A DNA stretch of 14,227 nucleotides from Hyphomicrobiales bacterium (lineage in GTDB: Bacteria; Pseudomonadota; Alphaproteobacteria; Rhizobiales; Xanthobacteraceae): positions 1 through 14,227 of the forward strand of contig PKXB01000138.1 of NCBI GenBank assembly GCA_003133345.1, in the 5' to 3' direction. Both the position numbers and the translations under genes were made by a program. How positions within the stretch are numbered: position 1 is the first letter of the stretch; each line of letters opens with the position of its first letter. Below are positions 5,600 through 13,734 of this stretch, in pieces. The notes beneath the pieces are model-generated. The model saw only the letters and a list, made by a program, of their open reading frames with translations, did not search any database and had not been told where the DNA came from.

Positions 5600-7021
5600 A
5601 TGTCTCGTGGTGGACGTAGCAGTTGGTTGGGTGGGGTTGCGGTCGGTGTGATCGCATGCGCGGCATTGCCGCTGGCTGCGCCGGCGCAGGGCGAAACGCT
5701 CGAATCCGCCCTGGTCAAGGCCTATCAGAACAACCCCACGCTCAATTCGCAGCGTGCCGCCACGCGCGCCACCGACGAAGGCGTGCCGCAAGCGCTGTCC
5801 GGCTATCGCCCGAAAGTCACGATCGTCGGGACCGGCGGCGAGCAGACGTCGTCGACAACGACAAAATCGGTAACGGGCGGCGTGCCGAGTTACGACACAG
5901 TCGCCGGCTACAACGGGCCGGCCTCGATCGGCGGCACCATCACGCAGACGCTATACAACGGCTTCCAGACCGCCAACAAAACGCGCCAAGCCGAGAGCGC
6001 GGTGTTGGCCTCGCGCGCGACGCTGCGCGTCGCCGAGCAGACCGTGCTGCTCAACGCCGCGACCGCCTACATGAATCTCCTACGCGACACCGCCATCTTC
6101 GATCTGCAGCGGCGCAACGTCGAAGTGCTGCAAGAGCAACTGAAGCAGACCCGCGATCGCTTCAATGTCGGCGAGGTGACGCGCACCGACGTGGCGCAGG
6201 CGGAGTCCAGTGTTGCTGCCGGCCGCTCGCAGGTGCTCCTCGCCGAAGCCAATTATACCGCCTCGCGCGCGACCTATCGGCAGGTGATCGGCAATGAACC
6301 GGGCAAGCTCACACCGGCCACGCCGGTCGACCGCTTCTCGCCGCATAACCTGCCGGGCGCGGTCGCGGTAGGCAGCGCCAACAATCCGGCGGTCAACACG
6401 GCGCAATACAATGTGGACGTGGCGCTGCAGCAGGTGAAAGTGGCCGAAGGCGCGCTCTATCCGACGGTGTCGGTACAGGGCGCTTTCACCAATAACTGGC
6501 TGAGCCCGCAGAGCCTCAGTATCATGAATGGCTACAACGCCTCGGTGTTGGGCACCCTGAGCGTGCCAATCTATCAGGGCGGCGCCGAATATTCCGCCAT
6601 CCGCCAGGCCAAGGAAGTGCTCGGGCAGAAGCGCCTCGACCTCGATACCGCGCGCGATCAAGTGCGCCAGACCGTGGTGCAGTCCTGGGGCCAGCTCGAC
6701 GCGGCCAAAGGCAATATCGAGGCGACACGCGCGCAGGTGCAAGCCGCCGAAATCGCGCTCAACGGCGTGCGCGAGGAAGCCCGCGTCGGCCAGCGCACCA
6801 CCCTCGACGTGCTCAATGCCCAGCAAGCCCTGGTGAATGCGCGGGTGGCGTTGGTCACCGCCCAGCACGACCGGGTGGTGGCGTCCTACACCTTGCTGTC
6901 CTCGGTCGGCCGGCTGTCGCCGCAAGTGCTCGGGCTGAGTGTTCCGGACTATAACCCCACGGTGCACTACCAGCAGGTGCGCGATAGCTGGGCGGGCGTG
7001 CGCACGCCGGACGGGCGCTGA
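5600..7021 (+). CDS. tolC: TolC-family outer-membrane efflux/secretion channel
   Basis: A protein of 473 residues, the usual TolC length. An N-terminal signal peptide (residues 1-31, ending near APAQG) is followed by two outer-membrane efflux protein repeats. Each has the long alternating helices of the periplasmic barrel: ETLESALVKAYQNNPTLNSQ opens the first and NNPAVNTAQYNVDVALQQVK the second. Trimers form the outer-membrane duct for type I secretion and RND/MFS drug efflux with partners encoded elsewhere. The conserved VLNAQQALVNARVALV segment near the end fits the type I secretion group. The start is uncertain: the ATG at 5600 begins a compact signal peptide but has a poor ribosome site, whereas the GTG at 5564 has GGGGGAG at 8-nt spacing. 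Confidence 0.93.
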   Translation: MSRGGRSSWLGGVAVGVIACAALPLAAPAQGETLESALVKAYQNNPTLNSQRAATRATDEGVPQALSGYRPKVTIVGTGGEQTSSTTTKSVTGGVPSYDTVAGYNGPASIGGTITQTLYNGFQTANKTRQAESAVLASRATLRVAEQTVLLNAATAYMNLLRDTAIFDLQRRNVEVLQEQLKQTRDRFNVGEVTRTDVAQAESSVAAGRSQVLLAEANYTASRATYRQVIGNEPGKLTPATPVDRFSPHNLPGAVAVGSANNPAVNTAQYNVDVALQQVKVAEGALYPTVSVQGAFTNNWLSPQSLSIMNGYNASVLGTLSVPIYQGGAEYSAIRQAKEVLGQKRLDLDTARDQVRQTVVQSWGQLDAAKGNIEATRAQVQAAEIALNGVREEARVGQRTTLDVLNAQQALVNARVALVTAQHDRVVASYTLLSSVGRLSPQVLGLSVPDYNPTVHYQQVRDSWAGVRTPDGR

Positions 7022-7155
7022 CCCTTAATCCAGGCCGGCGTCGAGCCGCCATCCACGATCACGTCGAGGACGAGCTTTTCGCGATCATGCACCTGTGTCC
7101 ACAGGTCATTGCGCTCAGCCGACTTGCCACCTGCCACACTTACATCCCACTGGCG

Positions 7156-7186
7156 TATAAAAGGGACTCGAGCGACGATTCGCTCG
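7156..7186 (+). promoter_or_regulatory. Candidate leader with -10 and hairpin for popZ-like gene
   Basis: TATAAA at 7156-7161 is the best -10-like hexamer upstream of the DUF2497 gene, but a matching -35 at normal spacing is not clear. It is followed by CGAGCGA-CGAT-TCGCTCG (7169-7186), a perfect 7-bp hairpin in the presumed 5' leader. Confidence 0.3.
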
Positions 7187-7249
7187 CGCCGATGCCGGTC
7201 GGGCGTATCGACGGGTAGGGTTGCGAAAGCTGCGGTCGGGAATACGGGA

Positions 7250-7939
7250 ATGAGCCAAACGGCAAAGGTCCAAGAGCCCTCGATGGAGGAAATTCTGGCC
7301 TCGATCCGGCGCATTATTGCCGATGACGACGCCAGCAAGGCGACGAAGCCGCCCGACCCGGTCGCCGCCGCTCCAAGTCGGCCGGCTCCTCCGCCGCGCG
7401 CGTCCGGGCTGCCGCCGGCGCCGCCACCACCGGCCGTCGCCAACAGCCAGGACGACATCGATGCCATGCTCGCCAATCTCGATACGCCGGCCGCTGCGCC
7501 GGCCTCCGACGTGCTCGATCTGACCGAGGCGATGGCTGCGCCGGCGCCCGCCGCGGACGCCGGCCCGGCGGCGACCTTCCGCACCATCGATGCCGCGTCC
7601 GATGTCATATTCACCGACCGGGCACCCGACCCGCCGGCCGAGCCGGCGGTGCGCATCATCGAGGAGCCGCGCCGGCCAGCCACGCCAGCGCCCGCGCCAG
7701 CCGCTCCCGCCCCCGTGCTCGACCGCGGGCTGGTCTCGACCTCGACCATGGCGGCGGTGGACAGCGCGTTCAATTCGCTGGCGCAAACCGTGATCGGCCA
7801 GAACGCGCGCACGCTCGAGGATCTGGTGAAGGAGATGCTGCGCCCGCTGCTCAAGTCCTGGCTCGACGATAACCTGCCCGGCGTGGTCGATCGCATCGTG
7901 CGGGCCGAGATCGAACGCGTGTCGCGTGGGCGGCCTTAG
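7250..7939 (+). CDS. popZ: PopZ-type DUF2497 polar organising protein
   Basis: A protein of 229 residues. The N-terminus has the family signature SMEEILASIRRIIADDD (residues about 11-27), the short helix that binds client proteins. Residues about 30-165 are Pro/Ala/Asp-rich and disordered, like the PED linker of PopZ. The C-terminal 60 residues (LEDLVKEMLRPLLKSWLDDN onward) are the oligomerisation helices. In Caulobacter PopZ self-assembles at cell poles and anchors the ParB-parS centromere; the same role is inferred here from sequence. The ATG at 7250 is chosen because the signature starts soon after it. valS lies beyond one transporter gene. Confidence 0.88.
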   Translation: MSQTAKVQEPSMEEILASIRRIIADDDASKATKPPDPVAAAPSRPAPPPRASGLPPAPPPPAVANSQDDIDAMLANLDTPAAAPASDVLDLTEAMAAPAPAADAGPAATFRTIDAASDVIFTDRAPDPPAEPAVRIIEEPRRPATPAPAPAAPAPVLDRGLVSTSTMAAVDSAFNSLAQTVIGQNARTLEDLVKEMLRPLLKSWLDDNLPGVVDRIVRAEIERVSRGRP

Positions 7940-7950
7940 CTTTTTGGCTT

Positions 7951-7993
7951 ATGATCTTATCCAAAAACGGTTCCCACTTTTCGGGGTCATGCG
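7951..7993. repeat. Rhizobial intergenic palindromic repeat copy
   Basis: The segment from ATGATCTTATCC through ACGGTTCCCACTTTTCGGGG to TCATGCG resembles the short palindromic repeat scattered between genes in Bradyrhizobium and relatives (core GGTTCCCACTTTTCGG flanked by ATGATC/GATCAT). It lies between the convergent popZ-like and MFS genes. The palindrome GCGCTAGCGC follows at 7991-8000. The family match is from memory, not a search. Confidence 0.55.
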
Positions 7994-8006
7994 CTAGCGC
8001 CAATCC

Positions 8007-9224
8007 TCACATCGTCTGCGAGCGCCGCCGCTTGAGTTGGCGCGCGAACCACAGCGCGAGCGCCAGCAGCACGGCCGCCGCGATCAGAAACACCGGCACC
8101 GCAGTGAAGCGGTCAAATATCACGCCGCCGGCGGCGACTCCCGCGGTCTGCCCGAGATAAAGCGACGCGGAGAAGATCGCGACCGCGGTGCCGCGGGCTT
8201 GCGGCGTCATCTGGGTGGCGTTGGTCTGCAGCGTGTTGTGCAGCATGTAGAAGCCGAGCCCGATGGTGAGGATGGCGGCGGGCGCCATCCAGTAATGCGG
8301 CTCGAACGCGAGCGTGAGGTAGGCGAGCGCCAGCAGCGCGCCGCCGCCGGCGGCGAGGCCGGTCTGGCCGAAGCGGCTGACCAGCGCACGCACCGACAGG
8401 CTATAGATCAAGCCGCCGATCGCGAAGGCGCCGACGAACAGGCCGACCAGCGTGAAGCCGACGCCGAAGCGCAAATGCAGATCGGCGCCGACATAGGTGA
8501 AGGCGCCGAACATCGCGGCGGCTTCGATGAAGGCGATGGCGATCACCGCGCGCGCCCAGGGCGAGCGCAGCACGGCGGAATAGTCGGCGATAAAGCCGCG
8601 TCCGCGATGCTGCGGCGTGGCGTTCGCATGGGTGATCGGGTTGCGCCACAGTTCGTAGAACAGCCCGAGCGTGGCGGCCGCGAGCAGCGCGGCGAGAATG
8701 AAGAACACGTTGCGCCAGCCGAAATAATCGCCGAGCACGCCGCCGGCGGCCTGGCCGAACAGTTGCCCAAGGATTTGCCCGGACAGGAAGCGACCGATCA
8801 CCTGCTGGCGGCGCTCGTAGGGGATCACGTCGCCGACGAAGGCGAGCGCGAACGGAATGATCCAGCCGGTGGCCAGCCCGCAGGCCAGCCGCGCCGCCAC
8901 CAGCACCGGCAGCGAGGGCGCCAGTCCGCAGGCCACCACCATCGCGGTCGATCCAGCGGCGGCGATGGAAACGCACAGATATTTGCCGAAGCGGTCGCCT
9001 ATCGGGCCGATCACCAGTTGCACCGAGCCGTGCGCCAGCAGATAGGCGGTGACCACGATCGAGGTCGCGCCGACGCTGACATTGAGGTCGGCGGCGATCT
9101 GCGGCAGCAGCGAATCGGTGACCCGCACCATGGCCTGGGCGGCGAAGGAGGCGAGCGCCAACAGCGTGATGGCGCTGGTGGCGCTGCCGCTCGTTTGACT
9201 TGAGGATTCCGGCAAAGTTGACAC
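8007..9224 (-). CDS. MFS transporter (12-TM, DHA1-like)
   Basis: A protein of about 405 residues with the twelve hydrophobic segments of the major facilitator superfamily. Motif A is seen between segments 2 and 3 as GPIGDRFGKY. A second characteristic stretch, GWIIPFALAFVGDVIPYERR, covers segment 4 and the following loop. It should be an inner-membrane proton-coupled exporter, probably of drugs or metabolites; the substrate cannot be inferred. The start is uncertain: GTG at 9224 keeps clear of the divergent valS start, while TTG at 9269 would add 15 residues. No ATG lies near. It reads leftward between the popZ-like gene and valS. Confidence 0.88.
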   Translation of the reverse strand: MSTLPESSSQTSGSATSAITLLALASFAAQAMVRVTDSLLPQIAADLNVSVGATSIVVTAYLLAHGSVQLVIGPIGDRFGKYLCVSIAAAGSTAMVVACGLAPSLPVLVAARLACGLATGWIIPFALAFVGDVIPYERRQQVIGRFLSGQILGQLFGQAAGGVLGDYFGWRNVFFILAALLAAATLGLFYELWRNPITHANATPQHRGRGFIADYSAVLRSPWARAVIAIAFIEAAAMFGAFTYVGADLHLRFGVGFTLVGLFVGAFAIGGLIYSLSVRALVSRFGQTGLAAGGGALLALAYLTLAFEPHYWMAPAAILTIGLGFYMLHNTLQTNATQMTPQARGTAVAIFSASLYLGQTAGVAAGGVIFDRFTAVPVFLIAAAVLLALALWFARQLKRRRSQTM

Positions 9225-9275
9225 TCGGTGGCGTGGCGGGTTTTGTACCGCGCCACATGATGAAGACAAACGACA

Positions 9276-12047
9276 ATGATCGATAAGACCTATCAGCCCT
9301 CCGAGGTCGAGGGCCGCATCTACCGGACGTGGGAAGCGGCGGGCGCCTTCCGCGCCGGCCGGCCCGAGCGCGCGGGCGCGCAGCCGTACTCTATCGTCAT
9401 TCCGCCGCCCAACGTCACCGGCTCATTGCATATGGGTCATGCGCTCAATAACACGCTGCAGGACGTGCTGTGCCGGTTCGAGCGCATGCGCGGGCGCGAC
9501 GTGCTGTGGCAGCCGGGCACCGACCATGCCGGCATCGCGACGCAAATGGTGGTCGAGCGGCAACTGATGGAGCGCCAGCAGCCCTCCCGCCGCGAGATGG
9601 GACGCGAGGCCTTTCTCAAGCGGGTGTGGGAATGGAAGGCGGAGTCGGGCGGCACCATCGTCAATCAGCTCAAGCGGCTGGGCGCGTCGTGCGACTGGTC
9701 GCGTGAGCGCTTCACCATGGACGAAGGCCTGTCCAAGGCGGTGATCAAAGTCTTTGTACAGCTTTTCAATGAAAAGCTCATTTACAAAGACAAGCGGCTG
9801 GTCAACTGGGACCCTAAGCTGCTCACGGCGATTTCCGATCTGGAAGTGGTGCAGGTTGAGACCAAGGGCCACCTCTGGCACCTGCGCTATCCGATTGAGG
9901 GCAAGACGTTCAACGCTGAGGATCCTTCGACCTTCATCGTGGTCGCCACCACGCGGCCGGAAACTATGCTGGGCGACACCGCGGTGGCGGTGCATCCCGA
10001 CGACGAGCGCTACAAGGCGCTGGTCGGCAAGAATGTCGTGCTGCCGCTGGTCGGCCGCAAGATTCCGATCATCGCGGATGAATACTCCGATCCCGAGAAG
10101 GGTAGCGGCGCGGTGAAGATCACCCCGGCGCACGACTTCAACGATTTCGAGGTCGGCAAGCGGCATGGGCTGCCGCAGATCAGCGTCCTTGATCCGGAGG
10201 GACGAATAATTTCTGGACCATCCACTGCGGCGGGGCCACTTCGCTATCCTGTCGCAGGGCACCCGAAACTTGTGCAAAGCGATCCGGCAGGATCAGCGGA
10301 ATTAAGCCGCTACTTAGAAATTCCGGAAAACTTGCGAGGGCTCGATCGTTTTAAGGCTCGCAAAATCATTGTTGAGCAACTGGAAGAAAAAGGATTAGTC
10401 GAGAAAATCGAGCCGCATGCGAATGTCGTTCCGCATGGCGACCGCTCGAACGTCGTGATCGAGCCGTTCCTCACCGACCAGTGGTACGTCAATGCCAAAG
10501 AACTGGCGAAGCCAGCGATTGCCGCCGTGCGCGAAGGCAAGACGAGCTTTGTCCCGAAAAACTGGGAGAGCACATATTTCAACTGGATGGAGAACATCCA
10601 GCCGTGGTGCATCTCGCGCCAACTCTGGTGGGGTCACCAAATTCCGGCGTGGTATGGGCCGGACGGCAAAGTTTTCGTCGCGTTGAATGAAGCCGAAGCG
10701 CAAAGCCAAGCCGACAAGCATTACGGCAAGCCGACCGCGCTCATGCGCGACCCTGACGTCCTCGACACCTGGTTCTCCTCCGCGCTGTGGCCGTTCTCGA
10801 CTTTGGGCTGGCCGGATAAGACAGCCGAGCTCACGCGGTTCTATCCGACCAGCGCGCTGGTCACCGGCTTCGACATCATCTTCTTCTGGGTCGCGCGCAT
10901 GATGATGATGGGGCTGCACTTCCAGAAAGAAGTGCCGTTTCGCGACGTCTACATCCATCGCCTCGTGCGCGACGTCACCGGCGCCAAGATGTCGAAGTCG
11001 AAGGGCAACGTCGTCGACCCGCTCGGCGTCATCGACGACTTTGGCGCCGATGCGCTGCGCTTCACGCTGGCGCGCGGCGCGGCGCAAGGTCACGACATTA
11101 GACTTGGGCCCCAGGACGTCGAGAACAACCGCAACTTCGCGACCAAACTGTGGAACGCCGCGCGTTTTGCTGAGATGAACGGCTGCGCTGTGGCCAAAGA
11201 TTTCGATCCGGGAACAATCAAAGAGACCGTAAATAAATGGATCATTGATCAGTTGGGCGTAACACTAGGCCAAATCGAACTCGCTCTGGACGACTATCGC
11301 TTTAATGATGCGGCGCAACGGGCGTACCAATTTGTTTGGAATTTTTATTGCGATTGGTATGTGGAATTCACCAAACCAATTCTTCTCGGCGGTGACGGAG
11401 AAATAAAGCGAGAGACGCAGTCAACTGTTGCATACGTTCGCGACGAAATTCTAAAAATTCTGCATCCGTTTATGCCATTCATTACCGAAGAGCTTTGGCA
11501 TGTGACCGCGATCGACTCTCGACCAACGTTGTTGGCTCTCACTTCTTGGCCTAGTGAACCGCCCACTTATGTTGATGCACAAGAAGAGGTGGGCTGGGTT
11601 ATTGATCTGATCACCGCCATCCGTTCCATCCGCGCCGAGATGAACATCACCGCGGCGATCCCCTTGGTGCTGGCCGGCGCATCGAAAGAGACACAAATGC
11701 GCGCCGAGCGCTGGGCGGAATTCATCAAGCGGCTGGCGCGCGTGTCGGAGATTTCGTCGGCCGCGAGCGCGCCGCAGGGGTCGGTGCAGCTGGTGGTGCG
11801 CGGCGAAGTGGCGGCGCTGCCGCTCAAGGGCGTAATCGATCTCGCCGCCGAGCGCGCGCGGCTGGCCAAGGAAATGCAAAAGGCCGAGGCCGACATCGCC
11901 CGCGTCGACGCCAAGCTCGGCAACGCCAATTTCGTCGCGCGCGCGCCGGAAGAGGTGGTCGAGGAAGAAAAAGAGAAGCGCGAAGAGGCGCTCGGGCGCA
12001 AGGAAAAGATCGCGGAGGCGCTGGAACGGCTCAAAGGCGCGACATGA
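9276..12047 (+). CDS. valS: Valyl-tRNA synthetase
   Basis: A protein of 923 residues, full length for ValRS. It charges tRNA-Val with valine using ATP in the cytoplasm. The class I HIGH signature is HMGH at residues 52-55 in PPNVTGSLHMGHALNN, and KMSKS is at 571-575. The editing domain carries TTRPET at 225-230, and WWGHQIPAWY near 451 is a conserved catalytic-core element. The C-terminal 70 residues are the charged tRNA-binding coiled coil. The ATG at 9276 has only a weak GAAGA upstream. Two stretches, roughly 10200-10440 and 11160-11600, have clearly lower GC and more AT-ending codons than the rest, without breaking the frame. The stop overlaps the next start by 4 nt. Confidence 0.98.
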   Translation: MIDKTYQPSEVEGRIYRTWEAAGAFRAGRPERAGAQPYSIVIPPPNVTGSLHMGHALNNTLQDVLCRFERMRGRDVLWQPGTDHAGIATQMVVERQLMERQQPSRREMGREAFLKRVWEWKAESGGTIVNQLKRLGASCDWSRERFTMDEGLSKAVIKVFVQLFNEKLIYKDKRLVNWDPKLLTAISDLEVVQVETKGHLWHLRYPIEGKTFNAEDPSTFIVVATTRPETMLGDTAVAVHPDDERYKALVGKNVVLPLVGRKIPIIADEYSDPEKGSGAVKITPAHDFNDFEVGKRHGLPQISVLDPEGRIISGPSTAAGPLRYPVAGHPKLVQSDPAGSAELSRYLEIPENLRGLDRFKARKIIVEQLEEKGLVEKIEPHANVVPHGDRSNVVIEPFLTDQWYVNAKELAKPAIAAVREGKTSFVPKNWESTYFNWMENIQPWCISRQLWWGHQIPAWYGPDGKVFVALNEAEAQSQADKHYGKPTALMRDPDVLDTWFSSALWPFSTLGWPDKTAELTRFYPTSALVTGFDIIFFWVARMMMMGLHFQKEVPFRDVYIHRLVRDVTGAKMSKSKGNVVDPLGVIDDFGADALRFTLARGAAQGHDIRLGPQDVENNRNFATKLWNAARFAEMNGCAVAKDFDPGTIKETVNKWIIDQLGVTLGQIELALDDYRFNDAAQRAYQFVWNFYCDWYVEFTKPILLGGDGEIKRETQSTVAYVRDEILKILHPFMPFITEELWHVTAIDSRPTLLALTSWPSEPPTYVDAQEEVGWVIDLITAIRSIRAEMNITAAIPLVLAGASKETQMRAERWAEFIKRLARVSEISSAASAPQGSVQLVVRGEVAALPLKGVIDLAAERARLAKEMQKAEADIARVDAKLGNANFVARAPEEVVEEEKEKREEALGRKEKIAEALERLKGAT

Positions 12048-13000
12048 TCGACCCCAACAACCGCCCGGGCGGGCCGAATTTGATTCTGACCGCCAAGAGC
12101 GCCAACAAAATTCAGTTCTTCGACGCCATGACGCTGGCGAAAACCGGCGAAATCGACATGCCGGCGTCCACCCATGAGATGATCCGCTCGCCGGACGGCG
12201 GCAAGATTTACGCGTCGGTTTATGGCGGCGGCATCTTCGGCAAGAACAAGGATCCCGACTGCCGCATCGCGGTCATCGATCTCGCGTCGAAAAAGCTCGA
12301 ACGCACAATCGATGTGGGCGACAATCTCGCGCCGCATTCGGTGATGATGGACGGGCGCGGCACGCTGTGGTCGACAGCCGAGCTCGGCAACGCGGTGCTG
12401 GCGATCGATCCGGCAACGGACAAGGTCGAGCGCATCGATGTCGGCGGCGCGCCGCACTGGATCGCGGTCAGTCACCTGACCGCTAAACTGTTCGCCTCGT
12501 TCAAGACCACGGAGACGGTCGCGGTGGTGGATACGGCCTCGCGCCGCATGACCAGCAAGATTGCGATCCCGCACGGCGCCGAAGGCATCGCGGTCTCGCC
12601 CGACGGTGCGACGCTGTTCGCCTGCGCGCACCGCAAGGGCCTGGTGCATGTCATCGACGCGCACAGCCATGAGCTTCGCCGCACGCTTCCCATTGAAGGC
12701 GCGCCGGGCGAGGCCAACCAGCTCCGCCGCGTGCGGGTATCGCCGGACGGCCGCTACGTCTGCGCGTCATCGCACGTGGATAATTTCGCCGCGGTCTACG
12801 ACGCCGACACGCTCAAGCAGATCGGTGGCTTCGCCACGCCGAAGGCGCCCATGGGCTTCGGCTTCGCCGCCGACGGCAAGCACGCCTATCTGTGCTGCCA
12901 CGACGCCGCGATCACATTGGAGTTCGAGTTGGACAACGGCCGCATCACGCGGCAATTCCCGACCGCGGCCGGTTGCGAGTTCGTTATTTCCTATTCCTGA
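12044..13000 (+). CDS. YVTN-type beta-propeller repeat protein
   Basis: A protein of 318 residues made of repeated blades. Recurrent units such as IAVIDLASKKLERTIDVG, VLAIDPATDKVERIDVGG, VAVVDTASRRMTSKIAIP and VHVIDAHSHELRRTLPIEG, with interspersed SPDG turns, give about seven blades. These are typical of YVTN/40-residue propellers. There is no signal peptide, so a cytoplasmic place is likely unless export is non-classical. The function is unknown; such folds bind proteins or small ligands. Its ATG overlaps the valS stop (ATGA), which indicates translational coupling in the valS transcript. Confidence 0.85.
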   Translation: MIDPNNRPGGPNLILTAKSANKIQFFDAMTLAKTGEIDMPASTHEMIRSPDGGKIYASVYGGGIFGKNKDPDCRIAVIDLASKKLERTIDVGDNLAPHSVMMDGRGTLWSTAELGNAVLAIDPATDKVERIDVGGAPHWIAVSHLTAKLFASFKTTETVAVVDTASRRMTSKIAIPHGAEGIAVSPDGATLFACAHRKGLVHVIDAHSHELRRTLPIEGAPGEANQLRRVRVSPDGRYVCASSHVDNFAAVYDADTLKQIGGFATPKAPMGFGFAADGKHAYLCCHDAAITLEFELDNGRITRQFPTAAGCEFVISYS

Positions 13001-13011
13001 AGGTGCATCGC

Positions 13012-13734
13012 ATGAAGATATTTCTCGCCGGGGCGGGCGGGGCGATCGGTCGCCGGCTGACGCCGCTGCTGCGCGCCGCCGGCCATGACGTGGTGGGCAC
13101 CACGCGTTCGCCCGACAAGGCCGTGGCTGTCGCTGCGCTCGGCGCCGAGCCGGTGGTGGTCGATGTGTTCGATGCCGCAGCACTCACGCGCGCGGTGCAG
13201 GCCGCCGCGCCGCAGGTCGTCATCCACCAGCTCACCGATCTGCCGCACGCGCCCGGCACGCCTGGCTATGAAGCTGGGCTTGAACGCAATGCGCGGCTGC
13301 GCATCGAGGGAACGCGCAATCTGGTCGCCGCCGCCAAGGCCGCCGGCGTGAGACGACTGATCGCGCAGAGCATCGCCTTCGTCTATGCGCCGGGCGATGG
13401 CGTGCGCGTCGAAACGGATCCGCTCGATCTTGCCGCGACCGGCGCGCGCAAACGCACGGTCGACGGCGTGGCGGCATTGGAAGACGCGACGCTGCAAATG
13501 CCGGAAGGCATCGTGCTGCGTTACGGCCTGCTCTATGGCCCGGGCACCTGGTTCGAGCATGAGAAGCGCGGCGCACCGGGCTTGCATGTCGATGCCGCGG
13601 TTCACGCTGCGCTACTCGCCGTTAGCAAGGGCAAGCCCGGCATCTACAATATCGCCGAAGATGACGGCGCGATTTCAAACGAGAAGGCCAAGCGCGAGTT
13701 CGGCTTCGATGCGGCATTCCGCATCACGTCTTGA
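13012..13734 (+). CDS. Compact NAD-dependent epimerase/dehydratase-like protein
   Basis: A protein of 240 residues. The Rossmann signature GAGGAIG lies at about residues 7-13. The core then follows the extended SDR pattern: VVHQL-like strand ([10 protein letters not shown]), [18 protein letters not shown], and [13 protein letters not shown]. The usual catalytic YxxxK is not visible after the SIAFVY strand, and the chain is about 60 residues shorter than typical family members, with the C-terminal substrate domain reduced. It may be an atypical SDR with redox or binding function; the substrate is unknown. It starts 11 nt after the propeller gene, with AGG 8 nt upstream of the ATG. Confidence 0.82.
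   Translation: MKIFLAGAGGAIGRRLTPLLRAAGHDVVGTTRSPDKAVAVAALGAEPVVVDVFDAAALTRAVQAAAPQVVIHQLTDLPHAPGTPGYEAGLERNARLRIEGTRNLVAAAKAAGVRRLIAQSIAFVYAPGDGVRVETDPLDLAATGARKRTVDGVAALEDATLQMPEGIVLRYGLLYGPGTWFEHEKRGAPGLHVDAAVHAALLAVSKGKPGIYNIAEDDGAISNEKAKREFGFDAAFRITS

Noticed and set aside
7024..7130. Complement strand reads NDLWTQVHDREKLVLDVIVD, reminiscent of an SDR C-terminal end
   Set aside because: There is no start codon and no stop in a sensible place, since the frame runs into tolC on the opposite strand. Resemblance is short and probably accidental.
8037..9203. Long rightward ORF of 388 codons opposite the MFS gene
   Set aside because: It is extremely rich in Arg, Gly, Glu and His, as expected from the antisense of a GC-rich membrane-protein gene; the MFS frame has clear transmembrane segments and motif A.
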